A stretch of 58,926 bases of DNA, taken from Pelagibacteraceae bacterium AG-464-B04. GTDB taxonomy: Bacteria > Pseudomonadota > Alphaproteobacteria > Pelagibacterales > Pelagibacteraceae. The stretch lies in NCBI GenBank assembly GCA_003209225.1, contig QCRZ01000004.1, forward strand, positions 1 to 58,926. Reading direction: 5' to 3'. Shown here in pieces: positions 44,776 to 53,652 of this stretch (positions within the stretch are counted from its first letter, which is position 1; every line of letters begins with the position of its first letter). The notes beneath the pieces were generated by a model. It searched no databases, was not told the origin of the DNA, and was given only the letters and a program-made list of their open reading frames with translations. The translations under genes were made by a program, and so were the position numbers.

Positions 44776-46029
44776 TTATCCCAGTTTTATATTTTCAATA
44801 CCCACTACTTTGTTATAAACCCAGTAAAGAACTAGCATCACCACAAGTAAAATGCCTCCTAGTGCTGAACATAATCCCCAATTTAAAGATGTTTTTAGAT
44901 GGTAAGCAATCCAATGACCAATTAATTGCCCATCTTTTCCTCCAACTAAAGCTGGAGTAATAAAATATCCAATGGCAAGAACAAAAACAAGTAAGCCACC
45001 AGCACTAATTCCTGGAACTGATTGAGGAAAATAAACTCTATAAAAAGCGTGCATTGGTTTTGCTCCCAAATTTAATGCTGCTCGCATGTAAGTAGGTGGA
45101 ATTGTTTTCATGACACTATACAAAGGCAGTACCATAAAAGGCAATAAAATTTGGGTCATTGCAATTAATGTTCCTGTTTGATTATAGATTAATTGCATAC
45201 GATTTTCGTCAGCAATCACTCCTCCCCAAACTAAAATACTATTAAAAATACCTTTCTGCATTAATATTACTATCCATGAAACTGTCCGAACCAATAACGA
45301 AGTCCAAAAAGGTAAAAGAACAAAAATCATGAGAAGATTGCTTAATTTTAATGGCAAAGTAGCTAAGAGGTATGCAACAGGATAGCCCAAAAGTAGAGTA
45401 AATAAAGTTACAAGAACGCTAACTTTAAGAGTTTTAATCCAAGTTGAATTATATACTCTTCTGTTTTCTGGTTGTTGTATAACATTTTTATCTGAATCAT
45501 ATTTTAAATCCACCGCATTTAAATAATAACCAAATGTAATGGGATCAACCATTTCCCCTAAGGCTTTCCAAAATTCAATTTGCCCCCACCGTTTATCAGC
45601 TTTAATCATTTGTTCTTTATAGGGACCTTCTTTTATTTTTTTAAATTTTCTTTTTGATTTCTTAAGTAAACTTTTCCATCCTGATTTACTATAATTCATA
45701 CGTGTACTAGCTTTACCGATTTGTAATTTTTCAGCGCTTAAAATTTCATGAAACATAGAAGCATAAAGTTCTTCTGGTGGAAGATCTTTTCGATCCCATT
45801 GTTTATAAACTTCAAAGGTTTTTGGAAACACTGTATTGATTTGTTTGTCATCAACACTTCTTAACAACATACTAAGAATAGGGAATGCAAATGTGATAAT
45901 AATAAATAATGCTAAAGGAAGCACTAGAGCAAATGCCCTAATCTTATTTAAACGTTCAGCACGTTTAAGACTGATTTTTAAGGGTATACCATCAGTAGTT
46001 AATATTTCACTTTTTGCTGACTGATTCAT
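44776..46029 (-). CDS. Polyamine-type ABC transporter permease (PotB-like) with long first external loop
   Basis: 417 residues, longer than the ~280 of E. coli PotB. The extra length lies between the first membrane segment (about residue 35-58) and the permease core, as a charged segment of some 130 residues (KSGWKSLLKKSKRKFKKI, EFWKALGEMVDP). The core has six segments and the EAA-like loop AALNLGAKPMHAFYRVYFPQ. Related long PotB-type permeases occur in other alphaproteobacteria. The extension probably faces the periplasm and may touch the receptor. Confidence 0.9.
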   Translation of the reverse strand: MNQSAKSEILTTDGIPLKISLKRAERLNKIRAFALVLPLALFIIITFAFPILSMLLRSVDDKQINTVFPKTFEVYKQWDRKDLPPEELYASMFHEILSAEKLQIGKASTRMNYSKSGWKSLLKKSKRKFKKIKEGPYKEQMIKADKRWGQIEFWKALGEMVDPITFGYYLNAVDLKYDSDKNVIQQPENRRVYNSTWIKTLKVSVLVTLFTLLLGYPVAYLLATLPLKLSNLLMIFVLLPFWTSLLVRTVSWIVILMQKGIFNSILVWGGVIADENRMQLIYNQTGTLIAMTQILLPFMVLPLYSVMKTIPPTYMRAALNLGAKPMHAFYRVYFPQSVPGISAGGLLVFVLAIGYFITPALVGGKDGQLIGHWIAYHLKTSLNWGLCSALGGILLVVMLVLYWVYNKVVGIENIKLG

Positions 46030-46040
46030 ATGACCATTAT

Positions 46041-46075
46041 AAAAAAAGGCGAGATAAAAATCTCGCCTTTTTTTT
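46041..46075 (-). terminator. Terminator-like hairpin between receptor and permease genes of the ABC system
   Basis: GGCGAGA at 46048-46054 pairs with TCTCGCC at 46061-46067 around a 6-base loop, with seven A on one side and eight T on the other. On the minus strand it follows the receptor gene and precedes potB, as in the TRAP system at 37273-37307. Confidence 0.87.
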
Positions 46076-46093
46076 AATTAGATTTACTTAGAC

Positions 46094-47197
46094 TTATTTA
46101 CCCATCCAAGCTGAAAATCTTTCACCAATTTCTGTACCATTATCAGCCCAAAAAGCTGGGTTAGCAAAAACTGATCTTTTCACCTTTTTCTTCGTATTAG
46201 GCATATGCTCTAATACATTAACACCTGTATGGAACCAAGGCTCGTTTTTCTTGATAATATCAAGACCACAAGTTCTTAGTGGACCATATGTAATATATTT
46301 TGCTTGTTCAGCTTGTGCTTCGCAAGTTGTAGCGTGCTTTAAAAACTCAATAGCTTCGTCCTTATTTGGCGAACCTTTAACAATAGCTACCCAGTCACCT
46401 TCAAGAACTTGCCCTTCCCAAATATAATCGAAGTTAGCTCCTTCTGAAAGTTTAGCAGCTCCAACACGACCATTGTAAGCAATAGACATAACTACTTCAC
46501 CACTTTTTACTAATTCTAGTGGCTGAGCTCCTGCTGACCAAAATACAACATCATCTTTGATTGTATCTAATTTTGCAAATGCTCTGTCTATTCCTTCTGG
46601 AGTTTCCAATACATCATAAACTTTATTTGCTTTAACACCGTCAGCAACTAATGCCATTTCTAGATTAGCGCTTGCCCATGTGTGTATACCTCTTTTTCCA
46701 GGAAACTTTTTAGTATCATAAAAATCTTTGATTCTTTTAGGTTTCTTTCCTGGGAAAGCTGAAGGATCAAAAAATACAACATATGTCCACCAAATTTGTG
46801 GTGCTGCACATGCTGATATTGGTCCACTGCTTCCAGTACCGTTTTCAGGTATACTATCTACATAACTTACACCGCCAGGTGCTTCAGGAAATGTACTCCA
46901 GTCTAATTCTTCGAATAAACCTTCGTCACATCCAGCTATTGCATCTGATGGTAGGATATCTACGACATCCCATATTACGTTGCCCGATTCTACTTGAGCT
47001 CTGACTTCACCGAGACCACCGTTGTAGTTTTCAACGCTAATACCGTTTTTTCTATCATCCCAAGTATCAATGTAACCTTTTTGCTGACTCATTGTGTATG
47101 CTCCACCCCATGAAACGAAAGTAAAGTCAGCATAAGCTGTAGCAGCAAATGCAAGTCCTAACGCTCCGAGGAAAGCAGATTTTATTAACTTAAACAT
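46094..47197 (-). CDS. Polyamine-type ABC transporter substrate-binding protein (PotD/PotF-like)
   Basis: 367 residues. MFKLIKSAFLGALGLAFAAT ending AYA is a Sec signal; AAGAGGG precedes the ATG. The mature receptor begins FTFVSWGGAYTMSQQ and contains WDVVDILPSDAIAGCDEG and SIAYNGRVGAAKLSEG, as in the spermidine/putrescine-binding group. The ligand may be any small cationic amine. Its context with creatinase-fold and nitrilase enzymes rather than polyamine oxidases argues for another nitrogenous substrate. It is flanked by a hairpin upstream and a terminator downstream. Confidence 0.9.
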   Translation of the reverse strand: MFKLIKSAFLGALGLAFAATAYADFTFVSWGGAYTMSQQKGYIDTWDDRKNGISVENYNGGLGEVRAQVESGNVIWDVVDILPSDAIAGCDEGLFEELDWSTFPEAPGGVSYVDSIPENGTGSSGPISACAAPQIWWTYVVFFDPSAFPGKKPKRIKDFYDTKKFPGKRGIHTWASANLEMALVADGVKANKVYDVLETPEGIDRAFAKLDTIKDDVVFWSAGAQPLELVKSGEVVMSIAYNGRVGAAKLSEGANFDYIWEGQVLEGDWVAIVKGSPNKDEAIEFLKHATTCEAQAEQAKYITYGPLRTCGLDIIKKNEPWFHTGVNVLEHMPNTKKKVKRSVFANPAFWADNGTEIGERFSAWMGK

Positions 47198-47234
47198 ATA
47201 TTTCCCTCTTAATTTAATTAAATTAACGTATATA

Positions 47235-47254
47235 TATGCTTAGATTTAAGCATA
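47235..47254 (-). other. Stem-loop in the leader of the ABC receptor gene
   Basis: TATGCTTA at 47235-47242 pairs perfectly with TAAGCATA at 47247-47254, 4-base loop. It has no T-tract, so it is not a terminator. It could stabilise the receptor mRNA or mark the end of potA. A/T-rich chance pairing is possible. Confidence 0.45.
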
Positions 47255-47279
47255 AATACAAAAGTACTTCAATGTTAGA

Positions 47280-48365
47280 TTATCTAGCGTCTAAAGCCCT
47301 TGAATCATTTGCCTTCCAAGCAAGTTTAACTTTTACTCCTTCTTGAAATTCTGCACCTTTATAAGTATTTGGGACCTTCACTATAAACTGGTCAATACCA
47401 CAAACTTCAACTCTTGTACGTATATGATCACCTAAGTAAATTAATTCCTTTATTTTTGCTTCAAATATATTTTCAAAATTATTGTTAGTCGGATTTATTT
47501 CGACACGTTCTGGGCGTAATGAAATAGTTGTATCATCACCTTCTGAATCAATATTTACTTTGAGTGCTTTTATTATTTCTCCAGTATCTGTTTTAACAAC
47601 ACAATTTTTTCCATTGATAGATTGAACCTTTCCTCTGATTTGATTATTTTCACCAATAAACTGAGCAACAAAAGAGTTTTCAGGTTTTTCGTATAATATA
47701 TCTGGGGTGGATAACTGTTGAACATATCCATCATTAAATACTGCTATACGATTAGACATTGTCAAAGCTTCACTTTGGTCATGAGTGACGTACACAACTG
47801 TAATTCCAATTTTTTCATGAATATGTTTAATTTCATATTGCATTTGCTCTCTAAGTTTTTTGTCTAATGCTCCTAAAGGTTCATCCATTAAAACAAGTCT
47901 TGGCTCAAAAACTAATGCCCTAGCTAAAGCCACGCGTTGTTGTTGACCACCAGATAATTGTAGTGGCATACGATTACCAAAATCACCAAGTTCAACCATT
48001 GACAGAGCTTTTGAAACTTTATCTTTAATATCTGATTTTTTTAATTTTCTAACTTCAAGAGGAAAAGCAAGATTTTCATTTACAGTCATATGAGGAAATA
48101 ATGCATAATTTTGAAACACCATTCCTATTCCTCTTTTATATGGAGGAATGCTTTTTATGGCTTCTCCATCTAAATATATTTCACCATTTGTTGGTGTTTC
48201 AAAACCAGCAAGCATCATCAGCGTGGTTGTTTTTCCAGATCCTGATGGACCTAACAATGTTAAAAATTCTCCTTGGGGTATATCTAAGTTAAGATTTTTT
48301 ACAACTAAGACTTCACCATCATAACTTTTGTCTACTTTTTCAAACTTTACAAAACTGTCAGACAT
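47280..48365 (-). CDS. Polyamine-type ABC transporter ATP-binding protein (PotA-like)
   Basis: 361 residues. Walker A LLGPSGSGKTTTLMMLAG, Q-loop GMVFQNYALFPHM, signature LSGGQQQRVALARAL, Walker B RLVLMDEPLGALD and the H-loop THDQSEA are all present. A TOBE domain follows (GDDTTISLRPERVEI), as in PotA. It powers uptake by the two permeases encoded downstream. It starts 51 bases after the M24 hydrolase gene and is the link between the enzyme genes and the transporter genes. Confidence 0.94.
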   Translation of the reverse strand: MSDSFVKFEKVDKSYDGEVLVVKNLNLDIPQGEFLTLLGPSGSGKTTTLMMLAGFETPTNGEIYLDGEAIKSIPPYKRGIGMVFQNYALFPHMTVNENLAFPLEVRKLKKSDIKDKVSKALSMVELGDFGNRMPLQLSGGQQQRVALARALVFEPRLVLMDEPLGALDKKLREQMQYEIKHIHEKIGITVVYVTHDQSEALTMSNRIAVFNDGYVQQLSTPDILYEKPENSFVAQFIGENNQIRGKVQSINGKNCVVKTDTGEIIKALKVNIDSEGDDTTISLRPERVEINPTNNNFENIFEAKIKELIYLGDHIRTRVEVCGIDQFIVKVPNTYKGAEFQEGVKVKLAWKANDSRALDAR

Positions 48366-48415
48366 AAGATTATAAAAACATTTGTGGTTATCTATTACAA
48401 GGAAAAATTACTTTT

Positions 48416-49582
48416 TTATTTTATATGCAATTCTCTCGTAAATTTGCAAAAGGTCTCTGAACTTTTTTCAGTAACTCTTACAGATTCACTTGCTTCTACA
48501 CCCCAATCACCAAATTGCATTACTGCTATCATATGAAAAGTGACATTTGGTTGTAAAATAGTTTTATCTCCTTTTGATATGTTTAAAGTATGTTCGCCCC
48601 AATCAGGAGGATAGCCAATACCAACGGAATAACCAGTTCTAGATTCTTTTTTAATATTATATTTATCTAAAACCCCCCAAAATTTTTGAGCCACATCATC
48701 AGCTGTATTGCCAGGTCTGGTGGCTGCAATTCCTGCATCTAGCGCTTCATTTGTAGCTTTCATTGCATCTATTTTTTTTTGTTCAGCTTTACCTAATAAA
48801 ACGGTTCTAGCCATAGGTACGTGGTATCTTTTATACACACCAGACAATTCAATAATTGTTGCTTCTCCCTTAATAAATTTTTCTTCTGTCCAAGTTAAGT
48901 GTGATGATGAAGTGCCTTTTCCAGTAGGCAATAAAGGTACTATACTAGAATAGTCCCCACCAAATTCTGGTGTGCCCCTTATTAATGATCTTTGAATTTC
49001 CGCAACAGCATCGCATTGTCTAGCTCCTTCTTTTACATTTTCAAATGCTGTTTTCATTGCTTTTTCAGTTATTCTTGAAGCTGTCCTCATTAATTCGATT
49101 TCTGTATCAGACTTAACAAATCTTACCCAATTTACTAATCGTTTTGAGTCTTTTAGTTTCGCATCTGGCAGTCCTGCTTTTATTTTTTCATAACAAAATG
49201 CTGTAAAATAATGACTATCCATTTCAAGGCCAATATTTTGCTTATCCCATTTTCTTAGTTTTATTTCTTCAACAAGATAGTCAAAAGGATGGGAAGGCCA
49301 TGCATGAATATACTTTTCATTGTACACAATAATATTTTTATGTTGTAAGTAAGTTTTTATATAACCACCTCCAGCATCTTGTGCTCTAAGAAAACAAATT
49401 GGCTCATCTTCATCAATATGAATTAGAACACATTGAGCATAATAAAAAGACCACGCATCGTACCCAGTTAAATAATTCATATTTCCTGGGTCTTGTGAAA
49501 TCATTAAATCAATACCTTTTTTTTGCATTGAATCTTTAACTTTTATTAATCTTTCTTTGTATTCTGTTTTTGTAAAAATCAT
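48416..49582 (-). CDS. M24-family creatinase-fold hydrolase, DoeA (ectoine hydrolase)-like
   Basis: 388 residues. The N-terminal domain has DLMISQDPGNMNYLTGYDAWSFY and the catalytic domain PEFGGDYSSIVPLLPTGKGT and GYSVGIGYPPDWGEHTL, close to what I know of ectoine hydrolase (DoeA/EutD). The M24 metal ligands are not conserved (ELSGVYKRYHVPMART and IGYPPDW in place of Asp, Asp and His), as in creatinase, so a metal-free amide or amidine hydrolysis is expected. It sits between the nitrilase and the ABC ATPase genes. No other DoeB-, EutB- or EutC-like gene is in the window, so ectoine is not certain. Confidence 0.72.
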   Translation of the reverse strand: MIFTKTEYKERLIKVKDSMQKKGIDLMISQDPGNMNYLTGYDAWSFYYAQCVLIHIDEDEPICFLRAQDAGGGYIKTYLQHKNIIVYNEKYIHAWPSHPFDYLVEEIKLRKWDKQNIGLEMDSHYFTAFCYEKIKAGLPDAKLKDSKRLVNWVRFVKSDTEIELMRTASRITEKAMKTAFENVKEGARQCDAVAEIQRSLIRGTPEFGGDYSSIVPLLPTGKGTSSSHLTWTEEKFIKGEATIIELSGVYKRYHVPMARTVLLGKAEQKKIDAMKATNEALDAGIAATRPGNTADDVAQKFWGVLDKYNIKKESRTGYSVGIGYPPDWGEHTLNISKGDKTILQPNVTFHMIAVMQFGDWGVEASESVRVTEKSSETFCKFTRELHIK

Positions 49583-49597
49583 TTTTTTAAAATTAAC

Positions 49598-50404
49598 TTA
49601 CATTTTTATTTTTTTACTGTCTTCTAAATAAGGAAGTCTATTTCTAACTTTTTGAATTAAATTTAAATCAATTTCCCCGATAATTAATTCTTCTTTATCG
49701 TTAGCAGCAACAATATCTAAGCCTTTTGGATCTATAATTTTGCTTTCACCCATAAAATTAATATTATTATTTGTTCCACAATAATTTGCATAAATAACAA
49801 AAATACCATTTTCAAATGCTCTGCTTCTTGAAATATATCTTGCCGCTGCAGGCCATTCGTTTGATTGTCCAGTTGGAGCAATTATTACATTTGTTTTGTT
49901 TTTAGCTGACGCTCTAATGATTTCCGGAAATTCTAATTCATAGCAAATAACCAACGCGATATTCATATCATTTATTTGAAACGAAGAATTTTTTTGTCCA
50001 GGGCTAAAAAGTTCAATTTCATAACCTGTTCTCGGCAAAATAGTTTTTCTATGATTCGCAACAAATTTTCCATCTTTATTAAAACATTGAGCAGAATTAA
50101 ATAACTTATTTGAATTTAATTCAGGGTATCCATAAATTATTGATGTTTTAAATTTAATTGCTAGTTGAGAAATTGATTTTGAAAATTGCCCATCCATTTT
50201 TTCAGCATATTTTTTAATATCATCTGGATTTCCATATCCTGATATAAAAAGTTCAGGACACACTATGAAATCAATCTTCTGATTAGCTTTTCTTATAGCT
50301 TGTTCTAATCGCTCAATACGATCTGTTGGAGATTCTTGTCTACTCCTGTATTGAAATATTCCTGCTTTATATAGTGGAAAGATTGTATTTCCTGAATTCG
50401 ACAT
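49598..50404 (-). CDS. Carbon-nitrogen hydrolase (nitrilase superfamily)
   Basis: 268 residues. The Glu-Lys-Cys catalytic set is visible: Glu in FIVCPELFISGYG, Lys in NHRKTILPRTGYE, and Cys in ALVICYELEFPE. The group is that of amidases and carbamoyl-amide hydrolases, not true nitrilases. It lies between two creatinase-fold M24 genes with gaps of eight and fifteen bases, so it acts in the same pathway. It probably hydrolyses an amide formed there. Substrate unknown. Confidence 0.87.
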   Translation of the reverse strand: MSNSGNTIFPLYKAGIFQYRSRQESPTDRIERLEQAIRKANQKIDFIVCPELFISGYGNPDDIKKYAEKMDGQFSKSISQLAIKFKTSIIYGYPELNSNKLFNSAQCFNKDGKFVANHRKTILPRTGYEIELFSPGQKNSSFQINDMNIALVICYELEFPEIIRASAKNKTNVIIAPTGQSNEWPAAARYISRSRAFENGIFVIYANYCGTNNNINFMGESKIIDPKGLDIVAANDKEELIIGEIDLNLIQKVRNRLPYLEDSKKIKM

Positions 50405-50412
50405 TGACTTTT

Positions 50413-51588
50413 CTATTTAATAATTGCTTCTTCAACAGAATTAGGAAAAAAAGTTATAGGTTCGTACCCATCATCAGTAATAACAACGCTATCACCAACT
50501 TGAGCTCTAAAATCTTTTGCATATGTACATCCGTCAACTGAAAATACCATTCCAGATTTTAAAACTGTCTTATCTCCAACAACTAACTCTGGTTTTTCAA
50601 GAAAACTAAAACCTGTTCCTCTGCCACATCTAAATCTAGGGTAATCATAACCTGCCAACTGAATAACTTCTGCGTACGCAGCGTGAACATCTTCTGCCAC
50701 AACGCCTGCTCGAAGTAATTTAAGTGCAGCCGCTTGGCTATCAATACATACTTGATAAGCTTTTTCTTGTGATTTTTCTAAAATTTCCGCAACCCAAAAT
50801 GTTCTGTCAAAACCAAGTTTAAAACGGTGAAAATTATTCATACCACAAAAGCATAAAAATACAGGGTCACCATGTTTTATTATTTTTGTTGAAGCACGAT
50901 GATGAGTCAACAAAGTATCTTTTCCTGAAGCCATAATTTGCAAAAAATGAATTAATGGTGACATTCGTGTCCCTTTATAATTTTTTTCAAGTATTTTTGA
51001 AGATTTTTTTGTTCCAGCTCTAGAAATAGCTAAAGCTACTTCATACTCAGGCACCCCTGCTTTAATAGTTTCACGACCGGCTGTCATCATTGCTAATCCA
51101 ACTTCTCCAGTATATCTAGCCAATTTAAGTTCTTCTTCAGATTTAATCATACGCATACCTGAAGTAATTGGTGTAACATCTATAATTTTATCCTGGCTTA
51201 CTAAGGTATTCAAATAATTGCGCACAATTGCTGCAATATGATTCATTTCGATTGCTAAACTATTTATGTTTTTTAAAATTTTTGGAATAATTTCACGCCA
51301 TTCATTGCCTACTCCATCATTCCATGGCTCAATATGATCAACCATGCCTTCATCTTCTATTAAGCCTGCATCTACACTTGGTGTTATGAGTATAGTTTTA
51401 TCTTCTTTAGGAACTACTAATATTGTTGGACGACCAAATTCCATATGAAGATAATCGTAATACCCAGTATAATAATAAACATTATCATCATCTGTGATCA
51501 TTGCTAAATCAATATTTGATTCTTTTAACTTTGATCTTAAGGTGTTAATTCTATTTTTAAAAATTTTGTTACTTGAGTTTTGCTTCAT
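50413..51588 (-). CDS. M24-family creatinase-fold hydrolase (Xaa-Pro peptidase-like), metal ligands degenerate
   Basis: 391 residues. N-terminal domain NIDLAMITDDDNVYYYTGYY, catalytic domain with FDRTFWVAEI, RFRCGRGTGFSFLEKPEL and DFRAQVGDSVVITDDGYEP. The fold fits the M24 family, but the His of the usual HGIG segment is Arg and the ligand Asp and Glu positions are not all kept. It is therefore probably a creatinase-like amidohydrolase rather than a peptidase. It abuts the EutA-like gene upstream and is clearly different from the hydrolase at 48416-49582, so the pathway has two such steps or two paralogues for related substrates. Confidence 0.77.
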   Translation of the reverse strand: MKQNSSNKIFKNRINTLRSKLKESNIDLAMITDDDNVYYYTGYYDYLHMEFGRPTILVVPKEDKTILITPSVDAGLIEDEGMVDHIEPWNDGVGNEWREIIPKILKNINSLAIEMNHIAAIVRNYLNTLVSQDKIIDVTPITSGMRMIKSEEELKLARYTGEVGLAMMTAGRETIKAGVPEYEVALAISRAGTKKSSKILEKNYKGTRMSPLIHFLQIMASGKDTLLTHHRASTKIIKHGDPVFLCFCGMNNFHRFKLGFDRTFWVAEILEKSQEKAYQVCIDSQAAALKLLRAGVVAEDVHAAYAEVIQLAGYDYPRFRCGRGTGFSFLEKPELVVGDKTVLKSGMVFSVDGCTYAKDFRAQVGDSVVITDDGYEPITFFPNSVEEAIIK

Positions 51589-52335
51589 TTAATTGCTATT
51601 AAATAATTTTCCATATCCTTTTATAGAATTATTTTTACCAATTGACTCTAATGTATCCCAAATTAAAGCTTGATTACTAGACAAAACAATTTTGTTTATC
51701 TTTTTTTCAAGTTTATCAATAATTGATAATGTGGGCAATGCAGTACAAGAAACAAAAAGTGCATCGCAATCTTTTAAATCCATATTTGAAAGAACTTCAA
51801 ACAAATAGTCTTGCTTAACTTTTCCAATATCCAAATCATTAGAAATATCAAAGTAAGAATTTGAAGTAACTTCAAAATTTTCTTTTCTAAAAAATTCAAC
51901 TACATCATTATTTAAATCTTTAATATAGGGCGTAAAAACTGAAATTTTTTTTATTTTTAGTTTTTTTAAAGCTTTAATGGCTGCTGTGCTAGGGGTTATT
52001 ACTTTTGCTTCTGGCTTAACTTGTTTAATTTTCGTTTTTACAGAATTATATCCTGCCGCTATAGTCCCCGATGTACAGGCATAAACTACACAATCTATTT
52101 TTTGATCGGGAAGAATATCTTTAGCGACTTCAGTAATCTCTTCGGACATTTTAAGTAAATTTTCATTTGTTAAAGGATTATAACAATGTATTCGATTAAC
52201 AAAAAGATCTATATCTTTATCCTTTATCACATTCGTAAAATCTTTTTCGATGATGAAATCACTTGCTAAAGCTATCAAGCCAACTCTTGGATTCTGGCTT
52301 TCTTCAAATTTAGGATTTATTTTCTTTGATTCCAT
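51589..52335 (-). CDS. Asp/Glu racemase-superfamily protein, EutA (ectoine utilisation)/maleate isomerase-like
   Basis: 248 residues. The two-cysteine active site is present: C87 in VYACTSGTIAAG and C197 in FVSCTALPTLS. PRVGLIALASDFIIEKDF at the start and VNRIHCYNPLTNENL resemble EutA of ectoine-degradation clusters and arylmalonate decarboxylase/maleate isomerase relatives. It is the first gene of the left arm, starting at the divergent promoter region. The reaction may be racemisation, isomerisation or decarboxylation, which sequence cannot decide. Confidence 0.75.
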   Translation of the reverse strand: MESKKINPKFEESQNPRVGLIALASDFIIEKDFTNVIKDKDIDLFVNRIHCYNPLTNENLLKMSEEITEVAKDILPDQKIDCVVYACTSGTIAAGYNSVKTKIKQVKPEAKVITPSTAAIKALKKLKIKKISVFTPYIKDLNNDVVEFFRKENFEVTSNSYFDISNDLDIGKVKQDYLFEVLSNMDLKDCDALFVSCTALPTLSIIDKLEKKINKIVLSSNQALIWDTLESIGKNNSIKGYGKLFNSN

Positions 52336-52482
52336 AATTAAAATTATAAACGTTAATTAAATATATATTGATAATTTAGTCTAGTTAAATTAACATACCA
52401 TTATAAGCGATACATAACTCGTCATAAATTACTATGAAAGTGGGATCGATCGTCTTTAAAATTTATTTTAAAGGAGATGCTG
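52336..52482. promoter_or_regulatory. Divergent control region between the two arms of the catabolic cluster
   Basis: 147 bases separate the start codons of the EutA-like and luciferase-like genes. It must hold both promoters. GATCGATC at 52446-52453 is a small palindrome, but no long convincing operator was seen. No regulator gene of its own is found beside it. Confidence 0.55.
52471..52476 (+). promoter_or_regulatory. Ribosome binding site deciding the monooxygenase start
   Basis: AAGGAG ends directly before an ATG at 52477, too close to use, and six bases before the second in-frame ATG at 52483, which is therefore the likely start. Confidence 0.75.
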
Positions 52483-53652
52483 ATGAAGATTGGATATTTT
52501 TGTAATACCACTAATTGGACTAAAAAGCCCTATACCAAGATCTTAGATGAAGCTAGGGACATAGCTATTTATTGTGACAAAAATAATTGGGATTCAATTT
52601 GGTTTACCGAACATCATTTCAGTCACGAAGGAATGGAATCATGTGCAAATCCATTAATAATGGGTACAGATATTGCTGCCAGAACTAACAAAATAAGAAT
52701 AGGTCAAGCTTGCAATGTAATTACATTCTGGAATCCCATTAGACTCGCTGAAGATATTGCCACTCTTGATAATCTTTCTAACGGAAGAGTAGAGGTTGGA
52801 GTTGGCAGAGGAATTTATGGTCGAGAGGCACTTCATTTAAATATAGAAGCTGATGTTAAAGACCAGGGAAAAAATAAAAGATTATTTGAAGAAACTTTAA
52901 CAATACTAAAAAAAGCTTGGACAGAAAAATTTTTTGAACATAAGGGTGAATTTTACACATATCCTTCTCCTGATTTCATTTGGCAACATGATATGAGCCC
53001 GCCAAGCGAAGAATTTGTAGATTTAAAAACTAATAAATTAAAAAAAATTAGTGTTATACCTCAACCTTATCAAAAACCTCATCCGCCAATATGGCAAGTA
53101 GTGGACTCTCCCGGTTCAATTGAAAGAGCAGCTAAGCTTGGCATTAACTGTATAATGTGGATACCAACAGTTAAAGTATTAAAAGAAAGATTTGAAATTT
53201 ATAAAAATGCTAAATCAGAATCTGAAAAAAGAGATGTTCCAATGGGAGAAGGAATTTGTTTGGTCCGAGATTTATTTATAGCTGATAGCATGGAAGAAGC
53301 AAAAGAACTTGCTGGAGAACAAATGGTTAATTATATGCGTTGGGTATGTCATTGGCGAGGCTTAGGTAGCCACATGAATCCAGGTGAAGAACTTCCAAAA
53401 ACAAAAAATAAACTTGATTTATTATCATATGATTTCCTTCATAAACGCAATATGCTTTTCGGAACAGTTGAATATGTCATTGAAAAAATAGAAGAGTTAA
53501 AATCTGAATTAAATCTTCAAAATTTACAAGTGTGGTCAAACTTTCCAGGAGTTAAACACGAAGATTGTATGCGGAGTATTAAATTATTTACAGAAAAAGT
53601 TATGCCTCATTTTAAAAATAAATTAAATACAGAAGTTAAAAAAGTATCTTGA
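52483..53652 (+). CDS. Luciferase-like (LLM) flavin-dependent monooxygenase
   Basis: 389 residues. The TIM-barrel family is shown by WDSIWFTEHHFSHEG, RTNKIRIGQACNVITFWNPI, AEDIATLDNLSNGRVEVGVG and PHPPIWQVVDSPGSIERAA. Such enzymes use reduced FMN and oxygen to hydroxylate or cleave C-N, C-S or ring bonds. No flavin reductase gene is in the neighbourhood, so reduced flavin must come from elsewhere. First gene of the right arm; its stop overlaps the TTG start of the ThDP enzyme. Substrate unknown; a nitrogenous compound fits the opposite arm. Confidence 0.87.
   Translation: MKIGYFCNTTNWTKKPYTKILDEARDIAIYCDKNNWDSIWFTEHHFSHEGMESCANPLIMGTDIAARTNKIRIGQACNVITFWNPIRLAEDIATLDNLSNGRVEVGVGRGIYGREALHLNIEADVKDQGKNKRLFEETLTILKKAWTEKFFEHKGEFYTYPSPDFIWQHDMSPPSEEFVDLKTNKLKKISVIPQPYQKPHPPIWQVVDSPGSIERAAKLGINCIMWIPTVKVLKERFEIYKNAKSESEKRDVPMGEGICLVRDLFIADSMEEAKELAGEQMVNYMRWVCHWRGLGSHMNPGEELPKTKNKLDLLSYDFLHKRNMLFGTVEYVIEKIEELKSELNLQNLQVWSNFPGVKHEDCMRSIKLFTEKVMPHFKNKLNTEVKKVS

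Noticed and set aside
48416-52335. Firm assignment as an ectoine-degradation operon
   Set aside because: Only two of the proteins resemble ectoine enzymes; EutB, EutC, DoeB and an ectoine-type transporter are not here, so the name would overstate the evidence.
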